Source: Roseibium aggregatum IAM 12614
GTDB taxonomy: Bacteria; Pseudomonadota; Alphaproteobacteria; Rhizobiales; Stappiaceae
Direction: 5' to 3'
Length of the DNA: 64,000 nt
NCBI RefSeq assembly: GCF_000168975.1
Contig: NZ_AAUW01000027.1
Location: forward strand, 31,190 to 95,189
This document shows, in pieces, positions 46,472 to 56,031 of this stretch. The notes below the pieces were generated by a model that was not told the origin of the DNA, did no database searches, and saw only the letters and a program-made list of their open reading frames with translations. The first letter of the stretch is position 1; each line of letters starts with the position of its first letter. The position numbers were made by a program, and so were the translations under genes.

Positions 46472-46896
46472 GTTTGTGGGTGCTTTAAGCGCTTGTACTT
46501 GCGACCCAGGCCTAATTCTATCGCGAGTTCCGAACGAGCGGCCGCATAGTTGGGCGCAACCATCGGGTAGTCCTCCTTTAGCCCCCACTTGCCCCGGTAT
46601 TCCTCTGGAGTCAGGTTATAGGCGGCACGCAGATGGCGCTTGAGGGATTTGAACCTTTTGCCGTCTTCCAGGCAGACGATATAATCCGGCTGCACGGATT
46701 TTTTGATCGGAACGGCCGGAATCAGTCTTTCCTCTTCCGGCTCCTCTGCCACAGCAGCTGCTGCATGCAACGCCTGATGAACGGAGCCGATCAAATCCGT
46801 CAGTTCGGTCGTTGTGACCATGTTGTTGCTGACATAGGCGGTCACGATGTCTGAGGTTAGATTGATAAGGCTGGTCTCGACCGGACTGTCGCTCAT
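46462..46896 (-). CDS. mucR: MucR/Ros family zinc-finger regulator
   Basis: 144 residues. N-terminal helical oligomerisation region (LTSDIVTAYVSNNMVTTTEL), then the Ros zinc finger: VCLEDGKRFKSLKRHLRAAY with Cys, Asp and His ligands, and LTPEEYRGKWGLKEDYPMV. MucR proteins are global alphaproteobacterial regulators of exopolysaccharide, motility and virulence that bind AT-rich targets. Its TGA stop (46462-46464) lies inside the tRNA-Leu gene, a 10-bp overlap; the final residues KYKRLKHPQTRT differ from usual short MucR tails. A good candidate for regulating the AT-rich acquired genes here. Confidence 0.93.
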   Translation of the reverse strand: MSDSPVETSLINLTSDIVTAYVSNNMVTTTELTDLIGSVHQALHAAAAVAEEPEEERLIPAVPIKKSVQPDYIVCLEDGKRFKSLKRHLRAAYNLTPEEYRGKWGLKEDYPMVAPNYAAARSELAIELGLGRKYKRLKHPQTRT

Positions 46897-47004
46897 GAAG
46901 GTTCCCGTATTTCTGCCGAAGAGTGGAGAGAGTGCGTCGACAAGACACGCCCATAAGTAGAACGCTCTTAACCTTCCACGTTCAGCCGAGCAACCTATTG
47001 AGGC

Positions 47005-47044
47005 AAAAAAGAAAGGCCGGCAGTGTCAAATGACACTGCCGGCC
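47005..47044 (-). terminator. terminator of small RNA B1
   Basis: 14-bp perfect stem GGCCGGCAGTGTCA (47015-47028) and its complement (47031-47044), followed on the minus strand by TTTCTTTTTT. Confidence 0.85.
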
Positions 47045-47169
47045 TGTTAGCAATCGAAGCGGGGGGAGGTGGGAACTACTCCACTTCGATCGCAACCGAT
47101 TTTCAGAAACAAATAATTGAGCAGGATTTGCTCTTCAAACCAGGTTTCGTCGGCCGACTTCCTGTCAGC
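47005..47169 (-). ncRNA. predicted small RNA B1 (paralogue of B2)
   Basis: Inferred minus-strand transcript to the T-run at 47005-47010. Shares TATTTGTTTCTGAAAAT (+ 47099-47115) and neighbouring GTTGCG and GTGGA blocks with B2. Contains CCACCTCCCCCC (complement of 47061-47072) flanked by ATCGAAG/CTTCGAT arms. The 5' end is an estimate. Confidence 0.55.
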
Positions 47170-47175
47170 AAAAAG

Positions 47176-47219
47176 AGTATGATTGATATTGACCGTGAAT
47201 ACCTGTGCCGTTCGGCACA
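47176..47219 (-). promoter_or_regulatory. activator palindrome and -10 of small RNA B1
   Basis: TGTGCC-GAAC-GGCACA on the minus strand (+ 47204-47219), arms exact. CATACT (+ 47176-47181) begins 31 bases after the centre. Confidence 0.55.
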
Positions 47220-47392
47220 GGGGGTTACGGAAATTAGTTATTTTCGAGGTGATTGCCGATATCGAAAGTTTTGTGTTTCTTCTTGCTATTTCTGGCAGGG
47301 CTTCTCCCGTGGCGTGAGACCCAATTGCATTGCGAGATTTCAGAACCACACATTCCAGTCAGGCATTGGCGACACGAAGAACGTACCTGAGG

Positions 47393-47785
47393 CGCTACTT
47401 GCGGGCGGCAATCTTCGCAAAAGCCCTCAAGCAGCGCACCGTTCTGGCGGCCACGACCGTCGGGAGAGGGTTCGGTCCGCAATCGCCGCGCGACATTGAC
47501 AACCGCTGGGGCAACAATCGTCGCGTTTTCAGCACGGTGCCGGACAGAAGCCGCATGACGCTATGCGACATTCATTTCCACAAGAACGCGGAACACAGGG
47601 GTGGAGACTTTACTACTTTCGCCGGCAACGGCGACGGTCGCGGCTACGGCACCGGTTTTCTTTATGACGGGCGTCTGAGCGCGGCGGAGCTGGCACTGAG
47701 GCAACGCCCTGTCGGTTCAAACACGGGGGATGAATTGATTCCCGGCGACACCATCGAGATCCATTTCGTCTTTTCTACCGTCAGC
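47393..47785 (+). pseudogene. delta-type carbonic anhydrase-like protein, truncated
   Basis: GFGPQSPRDIDNRWGNNRRV, MTLCDIHFHKNAEHRGGDFT with the metal-binding His pair and Glu, and ELIPGDTIEIHFVFST match the CDIHFHKNAEH family of putative carbonic anhydrases. The start is lost in a frame change near 47400, and the end is replaced near 47785 by antisense of another gene (open frame runs to 47884). Confidence 0.68.
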
Positions 47786-47914
47786 GGCGGCAGGGACAGG
47801 GGAACGGCCCTGGAAATCAGTTCAGGCATGAAATACCCTGTTATTCCGACAAAGAGTGCGAACGCACAGGCGGTGAAAAAGTAGATCCGGTGCGCGGTGG
47901 AAACCCTGTTCATG
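47780..47914 (-). pseudogene. membrane-protein N-terminal fragment
   Basis: MNRVSTAHRIYFFTACAFAL FVGITGYFMPELISRA: one transmembrane helix, then cut at the carbonic anhydrase remnant. Family not recognised. Confidence 0.45.
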
Positions 47915-47946
47915 CGATTTCTTCCATGTTTGTCTCGGTTCCAGCG

Positions 47947-49047
47947 CACCGTGTTGCGCAAATCACGAGCCGGGCCGCAGTGGTCTCTTACCCGGATTTT
48001 GGCATCATGAGACACGCTCGAACGTAGGGTGTCCGAGGGAAGTCATCTTGTTGAGGACCGAGACGCCGATCCGGCTCTCGGTTCTCTGATTGTCCAGGGT
48101 ACGTGATTTCAACCTTTCCCCGATGACCGACTTCCAGCAGCCCATCTGCGTTTCCACTCGCGCTCTCTGGTCATATCCGGTGCTCTTTTGCCAGGCCATG
48201 CGGCCATGGGCCTTGATCGCCAGAACATCCAGATCCCGCGCGGTGGGGTTGGTCTCGGCCTCAGGGCCGGCAACAGCCGTCTTCGGCGGCCGGATGAGGA
48301 TCTCCACATCGGCAAAGCGCTGCGTGATTTCGTTCCGGGTGGCGGTGCCATCATAGGCACCATCTGCAAGAAAGCGGCGCACGGGTTCTTCAGTCTGGTC
48401 CAAAAGACCCGGCACGGCCGACGGATCGCCGATGTCGTCTGTCGTCAGTTCACTGCATTCGATCTGACCTGTCTCCAGATCCAGCCCCAAGTGGAGCTTG
48501 CGCCACGAGCGGCGCCTGGACGCCTTGCCGTGTTTGGTTTCCTGCCATTCTCCGGCCCCAAAGACCTTCAGGCCGGTGCTGTTCACCACAAGCTCAAGGG
48601 AACCCGGGCGCCTCGGATCGTTCCCGCGGCTAAGGCTCAAGCCCGCCAGCTCGGCGCGAGAGTGTGAAAAAGTCGGGAACGGCCAGTTCCAGCTTTATCA
48701 GCTGGAACACCGAACGAAGAAACCCTTGGGTTTGCCGCAGGGCCAAATGGAAAACGGTCCGGATCTCCGGGCAAACCATGACGGCAAGATCAGTGTATTA
48801 CCCCGACCGACCACGCTTGCCGGTGTGCGTAACGCCCCAGTGATGCGCCACGCTTTCATCAACCCAGACCGTGATGTCCCTACGCCGTCGCAGGCTTTCA
48901 TTATACTCGGGACAGTTCGTTACACGATGCATGGATTTCGCAAACTTGTGGCGACGAGATGCGTGGTGTTTGAACGGCATTCACAAACTTCAGAAGCAAG
49001 GAAACGCCGAGCAGGTAAGCACGAAACCCGATTAATGCGATAAGGTC
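47947..49047 (-). mobile_element. IS5-family element, left copy, degenerate transposase
   Basis: 1101 bp with ends CACCGTGTTGCGCAAATC and GACCTTATCGCATTAATC. Transposase pieces: MPFKHHASRRHKFAKSMHRV (48980), a TAA in frame after GKRGRSG, LALRQTQGFLRSVFQLIKLE, then in another frame 48640-48005 LELVVNSTGLKVFGAGEWQE (first Asp region), FLADGAYDGTATRNEITQRF, ARVETQMGCWKSVIGERL. Inactive. Inverted relative to the right copy. Confidence 0.9.
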
Positions 49048-49089
49048 CCGCCAAAGCGGAAGGGCCGTGGCGATACCGATCACAAGAAA

Positions 49090-49773
49090 TCAACCGCCAG
49101 TCTTTTCAAATATGTTGCGATACTTGGATACCAGTCCGGAGCCCGTCAACCTGTTAACGCTCTCCCTCCCACCAGAGGGAGTCGCATTCCGAACCCCCAA
49201 CCCGGGCGCAGCATCTCCCTTGATCTTCGACTTATCCAAACCGGAATACTCCTCGTCCGAATTATAGTCGAAACTAAATAGTCTGCCTATTTCTTCCTTT
49301 TCAGGAACTTTTTCACCTTGGGAACCGGATCTGAATTGATAGGGATCATCGATATACCGTCCTTTTGGCTTCTGACCGCTTAATTCATCCGAGAAATCAT
49401 GCCCGCCATGGAGACTCAGCATATCATCTATTTTTTCAGTGTTTACGCTAGACCTCCGACGCGTGGCCTCGTTGCTCGGTTGCTTGAACTCTTCCTCGTT
49501 AAAAGAAGATTTTTTTGGGCCGTATTCATGCGGGTGTTTTATGTTTAACTTGACAGTCTTCGCTGGCACCTCATCCGCTATTGGGAGATGAGGAAGACCG
49601 GCGTTCGGCGCGGATTGTTTTGGGCTTTTACCAAGCAAAAACAGAACCTTAAGCCGGCCGAACAAACCTTGCTTCGGGGCAGGCGCATCAACAACGGGCT
49701 CTTGAGCGACCGGCGGCGCACTGTCGATCGGCCGAACGTTGCTCAAAGAGCCGCAGACAAAAAAGGGAGGCAT
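49090..49773 (-). CDS. disordered Ser/Pro/Lys-rich protein, candidate effector
   Basis: 227 residues with no signal peptide, no membrane helix apart from a short GRLKVLFLLGK segment (~residues 39-50), and low-complexity polar sequence (KKSSFNEEEFKQPSNEATRR). AT-richer than the flanks. GGAG lies 8 bases before the ATG and an activator palindrome is centred 66 bases before it. It sits between two inverted IS5 copies. Composition and regulation suggest a secreted protein; no domain is recognised. Confidence 0.65.
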   Translation of the reverse strand: MPPFFVCGSLSNVRPIDSAPPVAQEPVVDAPAPKQGLFGRLKVLFLLGKSPKQSAPNAGLPHLPIADEVPAKTVKLNIKHPHEYGPKKSSFNEEEFKQPSNEATRRRSSVNTEKIDDMLSLHGGHDFSDELSGQKPKGRYIDDPYQFRSGSQGEKVPEKEEIGRLFSFDYNSDEEYSGLDKSKIKGDAAPGLGVRNATPSGGRESVNRLTGSGLVSKYRNIFEKTGG

Positions 49774-49804
49774 ATGCTCAACTCCAGAATTAAATACTTT
49801 GCGT

Positions 49805-49847
49805 AAGTTAACTTGAAGCCCGCCGGATCGCGGTCACATTTGGCACA
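49805..49847 (-). promoter_or_regulatory. activator palindrome and -10 of the IS5-bracketed gene
   Basis: Minus strand TGTGCC-AAAT-GTGACC (+ 49832-49847); one arm exact, the other degenerate. TAACTT (+ 49805-49810) begins 30 bases after the centre. Confidence 0.5.
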
Positions 49848-49909
49848 CTCTGCAAGAAAAACGCGCCGCGACTATCCGCTACATTCTGGCGGCGAAGCTC
49901 CTCGACATC

Positions 49910-51011
49910 GAGCTTGTTGCATTAATCGGGTTTCGTGCCTACCTGCTCGGCGTTCCTTGCTTCTGAAGTTTTGTGAATGCCGTTCAAACACCACGCATCC
50001 CGTCGCCACAAGTTTGCGAAATCTATGCATCGTGTAACGAACTGTCCCGAGTATACGGAAAGCCTGCGACGGCGTAGGGACATCACGGTCTGGGTTGATG
50101 AAAGCGTGGCGCATCACTGGGGTGTTGTGCGCACCGGAAAGCGTGGTCGGTCGGGGGTAATACACTGATCTTGCCGTCACGGTTTGCCCGGAAATCCGGT
50201 CCGTTTTCCATTTGGCCCTGCGGCAAACCCAAGGGTTTCTTCGTTCGCTGTTCCAGCTGATAAAGCTGGAACTGTCCGTTCCTGACTTTTTCACACTCTC
50301 GCGCCGAGCCGGCGGGCTTGAGCCTTTGCCGCGGGAACGATCCGAGGCGCCCGGGTTCCCTTGAGCTTGTGGTGAACAGCACCGGCCTGAAGGTCTTTGG
50401 GGCCGGAGAATGGCAGGAAACCAAACACGGCAAGGCGTCCAGGCGCCGCTCGTGGCGCAAGCTCCACTTGGGGCTGGATCTGGAGACAGGTCAGATCGAA
50501 TGCAGTGAACTGACGACAGACGACATCGGCGATCCGTCGGCCGTGCCGGGTCTTTTGGACCAGACTGAAGAACCCGTGCGCCGCTTTCTTGCAGATGGTG
50601 CCTATGATGGCACCGCCACCCGGAACGAAATCACGCAGCGCTTTGCCGATGTGGAGATCCTCATCCGGCCGCCGAAGACGGCTGTTGCCGGCCCTGAGGC
50701 CGAGATCAACCCCACCGCGCGGGATCTGGATGTTCTGGCGATCAAGGCCCATGGCCGCATGGCCTGGCAAAAGAGCACCGGATATGACCAGAGAGCGCGA
50801 GTGGAAACGCAGATGGGCTGCTGGAAGTCGGTCATCGGGGAAAGGTTGAAATCACGTACCCTGGACAATCAGAGAACCGAGAGCCGGATCGGCGTCTCGG
50901 TCCTCAACAAGATGACTTCCCTCGGACACCCTACGTTCGAGCGTGTCTCATGATGCCAAAATCCGGGTAAGAGACCACTGCGGCCCGGCTCGTGATTTGC
51001 GCAACACGGTG
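49910..51011 (+). mobile_element. IS5-family element, right copy, degenerate transposase
   Basis: Near-identical inverted copy of 47947-49047. N-terminal frame 49977-50168, then frameshifts near 50150 and 50325, main frame 50318-50953 ending SLGHPTFERVS. An extra G after GKRGRSG differs from the left copy. Inactive. Confidence 0.9.
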
Positions 51012-51088
51012 GGGTGAAAACATCCGGGATAAATTCCGTTGCCTATTGGCCCGCCGTTCGCAATTCTAATCCAGCGTGTTGAAACATG

Positions 51089-54000
51089 TCAGCTCGGAGC
51101 TTGCGGAGGTGTTCGTTTTTTCCGCTCGGCCGCCAGAGATGTGAAGCCGAGATCGTCCAGGATCGTGTAAAATGCCGGGACGATGAACACTATCAGAAGT
51201 GTCGTCGCAATCAGCCCAAAAGCGATGGAGGTCACCAGCGGAACGAGAACCTGGGCCTGCGGGCTGGTCTCGAACAGCAGCGGGAGCATGCCGGCCGTGG
51301 TCGTCAGGGACGTCAGGAAGATTGCGCGGAACCGCGCCTTCACCCCGAGATGAGCGATGTCGGCAACGCTGTCCAGTTCCGGAGAATGCTCGTTCTTGAT
51401 AAACTGGACCAAAAGAATGGAATCGTTCACGACGATTCCGGATAGAGAAATGAAACCGAGCATGCTTGGCAGGGAGAAATCGATCCCGAGCAGCAAGTGA
51501 CCAAGGACCGCACCGGAAAGGGCGAAGGGAATGAGCGACATCACCACCACGGGTTCGGCATAACTGCGGAATTGGAAACTGAGCAGGATGAAGACGATCA
51601 CAAAGCCCATGCCGATTGTCGAGCCCATCGAGCCCAGGGTCTCGATGCTCTTGGAGTTTTGTCCCGCCGTAAGGGCCCGCAGTCCGGGATAGGACTCGAG
51701 AAGAGTTGGAATGAAGCGGGTTTCAGTGTCCTTGACGATTTCGTTGGCATTGGCCACGCCGAGCAACACGTCCCCGGTGACGGTTACCGACGAGAGGCGG
51801 TCGATCCGGTTGACGCGTGCGAAGCCGCGTTCGGAATTGGTCGTCACGACGCTTCCAAGGGGCACCCTGTCGCCGGCCGGTGTTTTGACGGTGAAGGATT
51901 CCAGGTCGCCGAAACTGTCGCGGTCCGCAATTGCTAGGCGCAGGTCGACCTCTAGTCTTTCTGGCCCGATTTGAACCTCGTCAGCAACGATGCCGTTAAA
52001 GGCGCCCGCGAGCTGGTCGGCGATAGCCTGACCATCGAGCCCGACAGCGCCGGCACTTTCCCTGAGTGAGATTGCGAGTTCCGGCTTGCCGAGCGCCAGG
52101 TCGTCGGAAATATTGTAGACCCCGTCATAACTCTTGAGCCAGGCCTGCAACTCCCCGGATGCCTGGTCCAGAAGGTGGATGTCGGCATGGGACAAGCGCA
52201 ATTCGATCGCTCTTCCCGCCGGTCCAAGCGCTGACTCGGTGATGACGATCCGGCGCACGTCGAGCGTGTCGGGAACCTCTTGCCGCCAGGCTGTCAGGAT
52301 CTGCTCGTTGCTCGCGTTCCGTGCGGCGCCTTCGACCAGGTCGACACTGACGGTTGCCAGGTGCGCACCTTTGGTGCCGGTATCGCTGTTTTCGCTGAAC
52401 CGAACGAGCACATTGCGAAGCAGAGACGAGGTGTCCGGTTCGCTTGGCACCAGCGTCGCATCCATGCGCCGCAGCGCTGACACGACCTCAGCCGTGACGC
52501 GCCGCGTCTCCTTCAAGGTGGCGCTCGCCGGAAGCTCGATTCTGGCCTCGATCTGGTTGCCCTCGACATTCGGGAAAGCCTGAAATTTGATTGCCCCGCC
52601 CGCAAGGAGAGCCAGGGTTCCCAGGAAGAGCATCAGGCACAAACCGACCGAAAAATAGCGATTGCGCACAGACCAGAGCGTGCAGGGACCGATCGCATTG
52701 TCGAAAAGCCAACGAATGAACGCTTCCGCCCGCCGCGTGACCCGGCTGGCTTCCAAAGCCGGTGCGCCGTGCGACAGGTGGTTCGGCAGGATCAGAAAGG
52801 CTTCCAGCAGCGAGATTGCCAGAACCAGTAGCATCACAATCGGTATCACGCTGAGCAAGTCGCCGAGATCGCCGCTGAGGAAGGCGAGGGAGCCGAAAAT
52901 CGCCGCCGTCGTCAGGAAGGAGGAGGCAACCCCCGGCGCGACCTGTCGCGTGCCCTGGATCGCGGCTTCCCGAGGGGAAAGCCCCTGAAGCCGCTTTGTC
53001 GCGATGTTCTCGGATATCACGATGGCGTCATCCATCATGATGCCGACCACAACAAGCAGGGCGACCATGGACAGCATGTTGATGGTGATGCCGAGTATCG
53101 CCATGAACGCAAGTGCTCCCAGGAAGGAAACTGGCAGGCCCATGCCTATCCAGAAAGCCTGTCGCCAGCCGAAAAAGACCCCCATGACCACAACCACGAG
53201 CATGAGTCCCTGAAGACTGTTGACCGTAAGCATACGGAGCCGGTCTTTCAACGCGAGGGATCCATCGTTTATGATCGTCAGCTCCACGCCGGGAGCCGCA
53301 TGGAGCTGCTCCTCCCGCACGAAGGCCTTCACGCGATCGACCACCTTGATGAGATCGTCCGCTCTGCTTTTTGAAACGTCAAGGACAGCCGCGAGCCGGC
53401 CATTGAGCCGTGTTTCGATCTCCTCGGTTTCGAACATGTCCGTAATGGTGGCTATGTCACCGAGCCTGATCTGCCCACCCTGGGGCGACGAGGTGACGAT
53501 GATCGAGGAATAGGCATCGATCTCAAACCTTTCGTCGGCGAACCGCAGAAGTATCGATCCGTTCTCGGTGAAAATCTCACCGGCAGGGACATTGATGTTC
53601 TGGCGGCTCAGTGCACTGGCTATCTCAGGGAGCGTCAGCCCGAGTTGCCGGGCTGCGGCATCGCGGACCTCGATCCGGATCTGACGTTCGGAAAAACCGG
53701 CAACCGTAACCTGATGGATGCCGCCGAAGCTCTGCATGCGATCCTTGACGCTCTCCGCATAGTTCTTCAGCTGGACCTTGTCGTCTATCCCCGTGATCAC
53801 CACCGATGTGGCCCGGCTCTGGCGTCCGACCTTTTCGATGACAGGATCTTTGACCCCGTCCGGAAAGTCCGAAATGGCTTGGATTTCCTGAGTGACATCC
53901 AGCATCAATTGATCGATGTCGGCATCCCCCGACATGCGGATCGTTGCCTGTGCAAGGTTCTCCTGGGAAATGCATCTGAGCTCATCGATGTTCTCGATTC

Positions 54001-54211
54001 CCTCGAGAGCGTCCTCGATCCGATGGCAGACCGCCCTCTCGACATCCCCCGCCGCTGCGCCTGGGAAGGTGACCTTGATCGACACCTCCTTGAACGGAAT
54101 TTGTGGGAAGGTCTCGATCAACAGGGAGGGAATATTGAGCAGACCGATAATCATTAAGCCGGCCATCAGAAGATTTGCCGCCGTGGGGTGCTGAACGAAA
54201 TACCGGATCAT
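51089..54211 (-). CDS. RND efflux pump inner-membrane transporter (AcrB/HAE1 family)
   Basis: 1040 residues, full length. TM1 at the N-terminus (PTAANLLMAGLMIIGLLNIP), two large periplasmic loops (residues ~35-330 and ~540-860), six-helix bundles at ~330-500 and ~860-1025. GIMMDDAIVISENI holds the proton-relay Asp pair of TM4. Proton-driven trimeric pump for drugs or other amphiphiles, working with the adaptor encoded just upstream (4-base ATGA overlap) and an outer-membrane channel not present here. Intact. Confidence 0.95.
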   Translation of the reverse strand: MIRYFVQHPTAANLLMAGLMIIGLLNIPSLLIETFPQIPFKEVSIKVTFPGAAAGDVERAVCHRIEDALEGIENIDELRCISQENLAQATIRMSGDADIDQLMLDVTQEIQAISDFPDGVKDPVIEKVGRQSRATSVVITGIDDKVQLKNYAESVKDRMQSFGGIHQVTVAGFSERQIRIEVRDAAARQLGLTLPEIASALSRQNINVPAGEIFTENGSILLRFADERFEIDAYSSIIVTSSPQGGQIRLGDIATITDMFETEEIETRLNGRLAAVLDVSKSRADDLIKVVDRVKAFVREEQLHAAPGVELTIINDGSLALKDRLRMLTVNSLQGLMLVVVVMGVFFGWRQAFWIGMGLPVSFLGALAFMAILGITINMLSMVALLVVVGIMMDDAIVISENIATKRLQGLSPREAAIQGTRQVAPGVASSFLTTAAIFGSLAFLSGDLGDLLSVIPIVMLLVLAISLLEAFLILPNHLSHGAPALEASRVTRRAEAFIRWLFDNAIGPCTLWSVRNRYFSVGLCLMLFLGTLALLAGGAIKFQAFPNVEGNQIEARIELPASATLKETRRVTAEVVSALRRMDATLVPSEPDTSSLLRNVLVRFSENSDTGTKGAHLATVSVDLVEGAARNASNEQILTAWRQEVPDTLDVRRIVITESALGPAGRAIELRLSHADIHLLDQASGELQAWLKSYDGVYNISDDLALGKPELAISLRESAGAVGLDGQAIADQLAGAFNGIVADEVQIGPERLEVDLRLAIADRDSFGDLESFTVKTPAGDRVPLGSVVTTNSERGFARVNRIDRLSSVTVTGDVLLGVANANEIVKDTETRFIPTLLESYPGLRALTAGQNSKSIETLGSMGSTIGMGFVIVFILLSFQFRSYAEPVVVMSLIPFALSGAVLGHLLLGIDFSLPSMLGFISLSGIVVNDSILLVQFIKNEHSPELDSVADIAHLGVKARFRAIFLTSLTTTAGMLPLLFETSPQAQVLVPLVTSIAFGLIATTLLIVFIVPAFYTILDDLGFTSLAAERKKRTPPQAPS

Positions 54212-55572
54212 CGGGAACTGCTCCCTACGGCAGACGTGTTGCCGGTTGCCAACGCCAGGTTCCGGGTCGCGACATCGTCTTCTACCGGCTTCAGCAACAT
54301 GCCCTCGATTGCGGGCGACACGTCGCTTACGATCACCCTGGTGCCGGCTGGCAGCGGAGCCTCAAGAACGACGATGTCTTCGTGACGATAGGCAACCACC
54401 GCATTCGCGAGCACAAGGCGGTTGTCGCCGGATACAATCATGATCTTATCGTTCACCACCGCGCTGCGGGGTAAAATTGTCCTTTCGGAAACCTCCGGAC
54501 CTGTCAGCTCGACTTTTACGAACATGCCCTTAACCAATGGTGCCCTTGTTCCCGGACGGACATCGTCATAGGGATTGTCGACGTTGACGATCAGTCCCAG
54601 CGAGCGCGTGTCGGGATCGACCGTGTCACTGATGCGCTTTACCTTTGCAGGCCATGTGCTTCCGGACTCGATCCGGACGCGGGCCGAGAGTTTCTCCAGT
54701 TTCCCGCCGACGTTTTGCAAGCCGTCCTCCGCGTCCGCCCGCCCCCTGTAAAGGAGGCCAGCGAATTCCGAGATGCTGACGGGATTGAGCTGCACATCAA
54801 TGCTGGCGGCATCTATTCCGTCCAGCTCTCCGATTGACGTTCCGGCGGCGACAAACTTGCCGATCTCAATGCCTACCCTGGCGACCCGCGCGTCGAAAGG
54901 AGCGCGGATGACCGTTCGCGAACGGTTGAGGCGGGCCGTTTCCAGGCGCAGTTCGTTCCTGCGTCTGGCCTGCTCCAGAGCTTTTTGTTTGACCGGATTA
55001 AGGGCAATTTCATTTTCGAGATTTTGGACGGCGGTCTCCTGCTGCAGGACTGCGGCCTGCTGATTTTCCACTTGCTGGTCGGAGATCACCATGCGTTCCA
55101 GAAGCGTCTTGAGACGGTTCAGTTCCCGATTTTCCAGATCAAGTGCGGTCCTTGCGATTTCAAGTGACTTTTGCTGTGCCCGCAACGCCACCGACAGTTC
55201 CTCGAGGTTGACATCCGCGGCCGCGATGTCGCTGGTGGCTTCGGCGACCTCAAGCTCGAAATCTTCTGGGGACAGGGAGGCCAGAACGTCGCCCGCGGAG
55301 ACGAAAGCCCCGCGTTTCAGATCTTCGTTGATATGGGTGACCTGACCAGAAACCCGCGCGATCAGGTCGAGTGTGCGTGACGGCGTGACCGTGCCGAACC
55401 CGGTTATGCGTGGCGTAAAGGACTGTGGTGCGGTAGTAACAACGCGGACCACGGTCGCGATCTCTCCGGGTCGCGAGCGCGTTGGCGCGTCCCGCCCGCT
55501 CACCGCGAGCAGCAAAACCAGGACGCCGATAATGACGGGCAGGATGACGAGGGTTTTTCGGGACAAGGACAA
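54208..55572 (-). CDS. RND periplasmic adaptor (membrane fusion protein)
   Basis: About 454 residues from a TTG at 55572 (preceded by GGAAGCAG). The frame is open to 55749, but the extra residues are not protein-like and lack a site. N-terminal anchor LVILPVIIGVLVLLLAVSG, barrel-sandwich/lipoyl part (ITGFGTVTPSRTLDLIARVS), long alpha-hairpin coiled coil (~residues 110-230), IRAPFDARVARVGIEIGKFV, then beta-barrel and membrane-proximal domains. It links the RND pump to an outer-membrane channel. First gene of the two-gene operon. Confidence 0.9.
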   Translation of the reverse strand: MSLSRKTLVILPVIIGVLVLLLAVSGRDAPTRSRPGEIATVVRVVTTAPQSFTPRITGFGTVTPSRTLDLIARVSGQVTHINEDLKRGAFVSAGDVLASLSPEDFELEVAEATSDIAAADVNLEELSVALRAQQKSLEIARTALDLENRELNRLKTLLERMVISDQQVENQQAAVLQQETAVQNLENEIALNPVKQKALEQARRRNELRLETARLNRSRTVIRAPFDARVARVGIEIGKFVAAGTSIGELDGIDAASIDVQLNPVSISEFAGLLYRGRADAEDGLQNVGGKLEKLSARVRIESGSTWPAKVKRISDTVDPDTRSLGLIVNVDNPYDDVRPGTRAPLVKGMFVKVELTGPEVSERTILPRSAVVNDKIMIVSGDNRLVLANAVVAYRHEDIVVLEAPLPAGTRVIVSDVSPAIEGMLLKPVEDDVATRNLALATGNTSAVGSSSR

Positions 55573-55682
55573 GGGAGCTGCTTCCGCTTCTGAAAGAGTT
55601 CTGCTTCTGTGCAATCGCAAAGAAACCTGGCGTCCTTCAGGCCGCTCGGGAACGGGCTGAAGGCACGGTTTTACGGGTTCGC

Positions 55683-55726
55683 AGTCTAGTGAGCCTCGAT
55701 GGCGGCTGCCTGTGACGCACAGCACG
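55683..55726 (-). promoter_or_regulatory. weak activator-type site and -10 upstream of the RND operon
   Basis: Minus strand CGTGCT-GTGC-GTCACA (+ 55711-55726): one arm exact, the other CGTG. TAGACT (+ 55683-55688) begins 31 bases after the centre. The leader to the TTG at 55572 would be about 100 bases. Confidence 0.35.
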
Positions 55727-56031
55727 TAGCGGCTCCGGGGCTTCGACAACGGATGGATAGATAGTCGACGCTGTCCGGTTGACGGCGAACACCGACGGTC
55801 GCGAGATTAAGGCTGTCTCACCATGCCGCGCGACTTGACCGGTGCTTCGTGTCGCCCGGGCGACACACCTTGCTCCGCGGTCGAACAGGATCTTGTTTGG
55901 TGAAGGTGGTGTTCCAGGCAACTGTCAGATGGTTCGAACTGAGCCTGCCCGGCGAAGCCTGTCTCAAGCCGCGAACTTCATGCGGTGCCGGCCTGCCAAG
56001 CGGTCAGTTGGGGCAAAAGCATCGATACCCG

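Noticed and set aside
46110..47219. The TGTG-N8-CACA palindromes as simple terminator hairpins
   Set aside because: Most have no T-run after them, sit upstream of genes at fixed spacing to a -10 box, and separate proper terminators are present. The 47015-47044 hairpin contains a similar core by chance and is a terminator.
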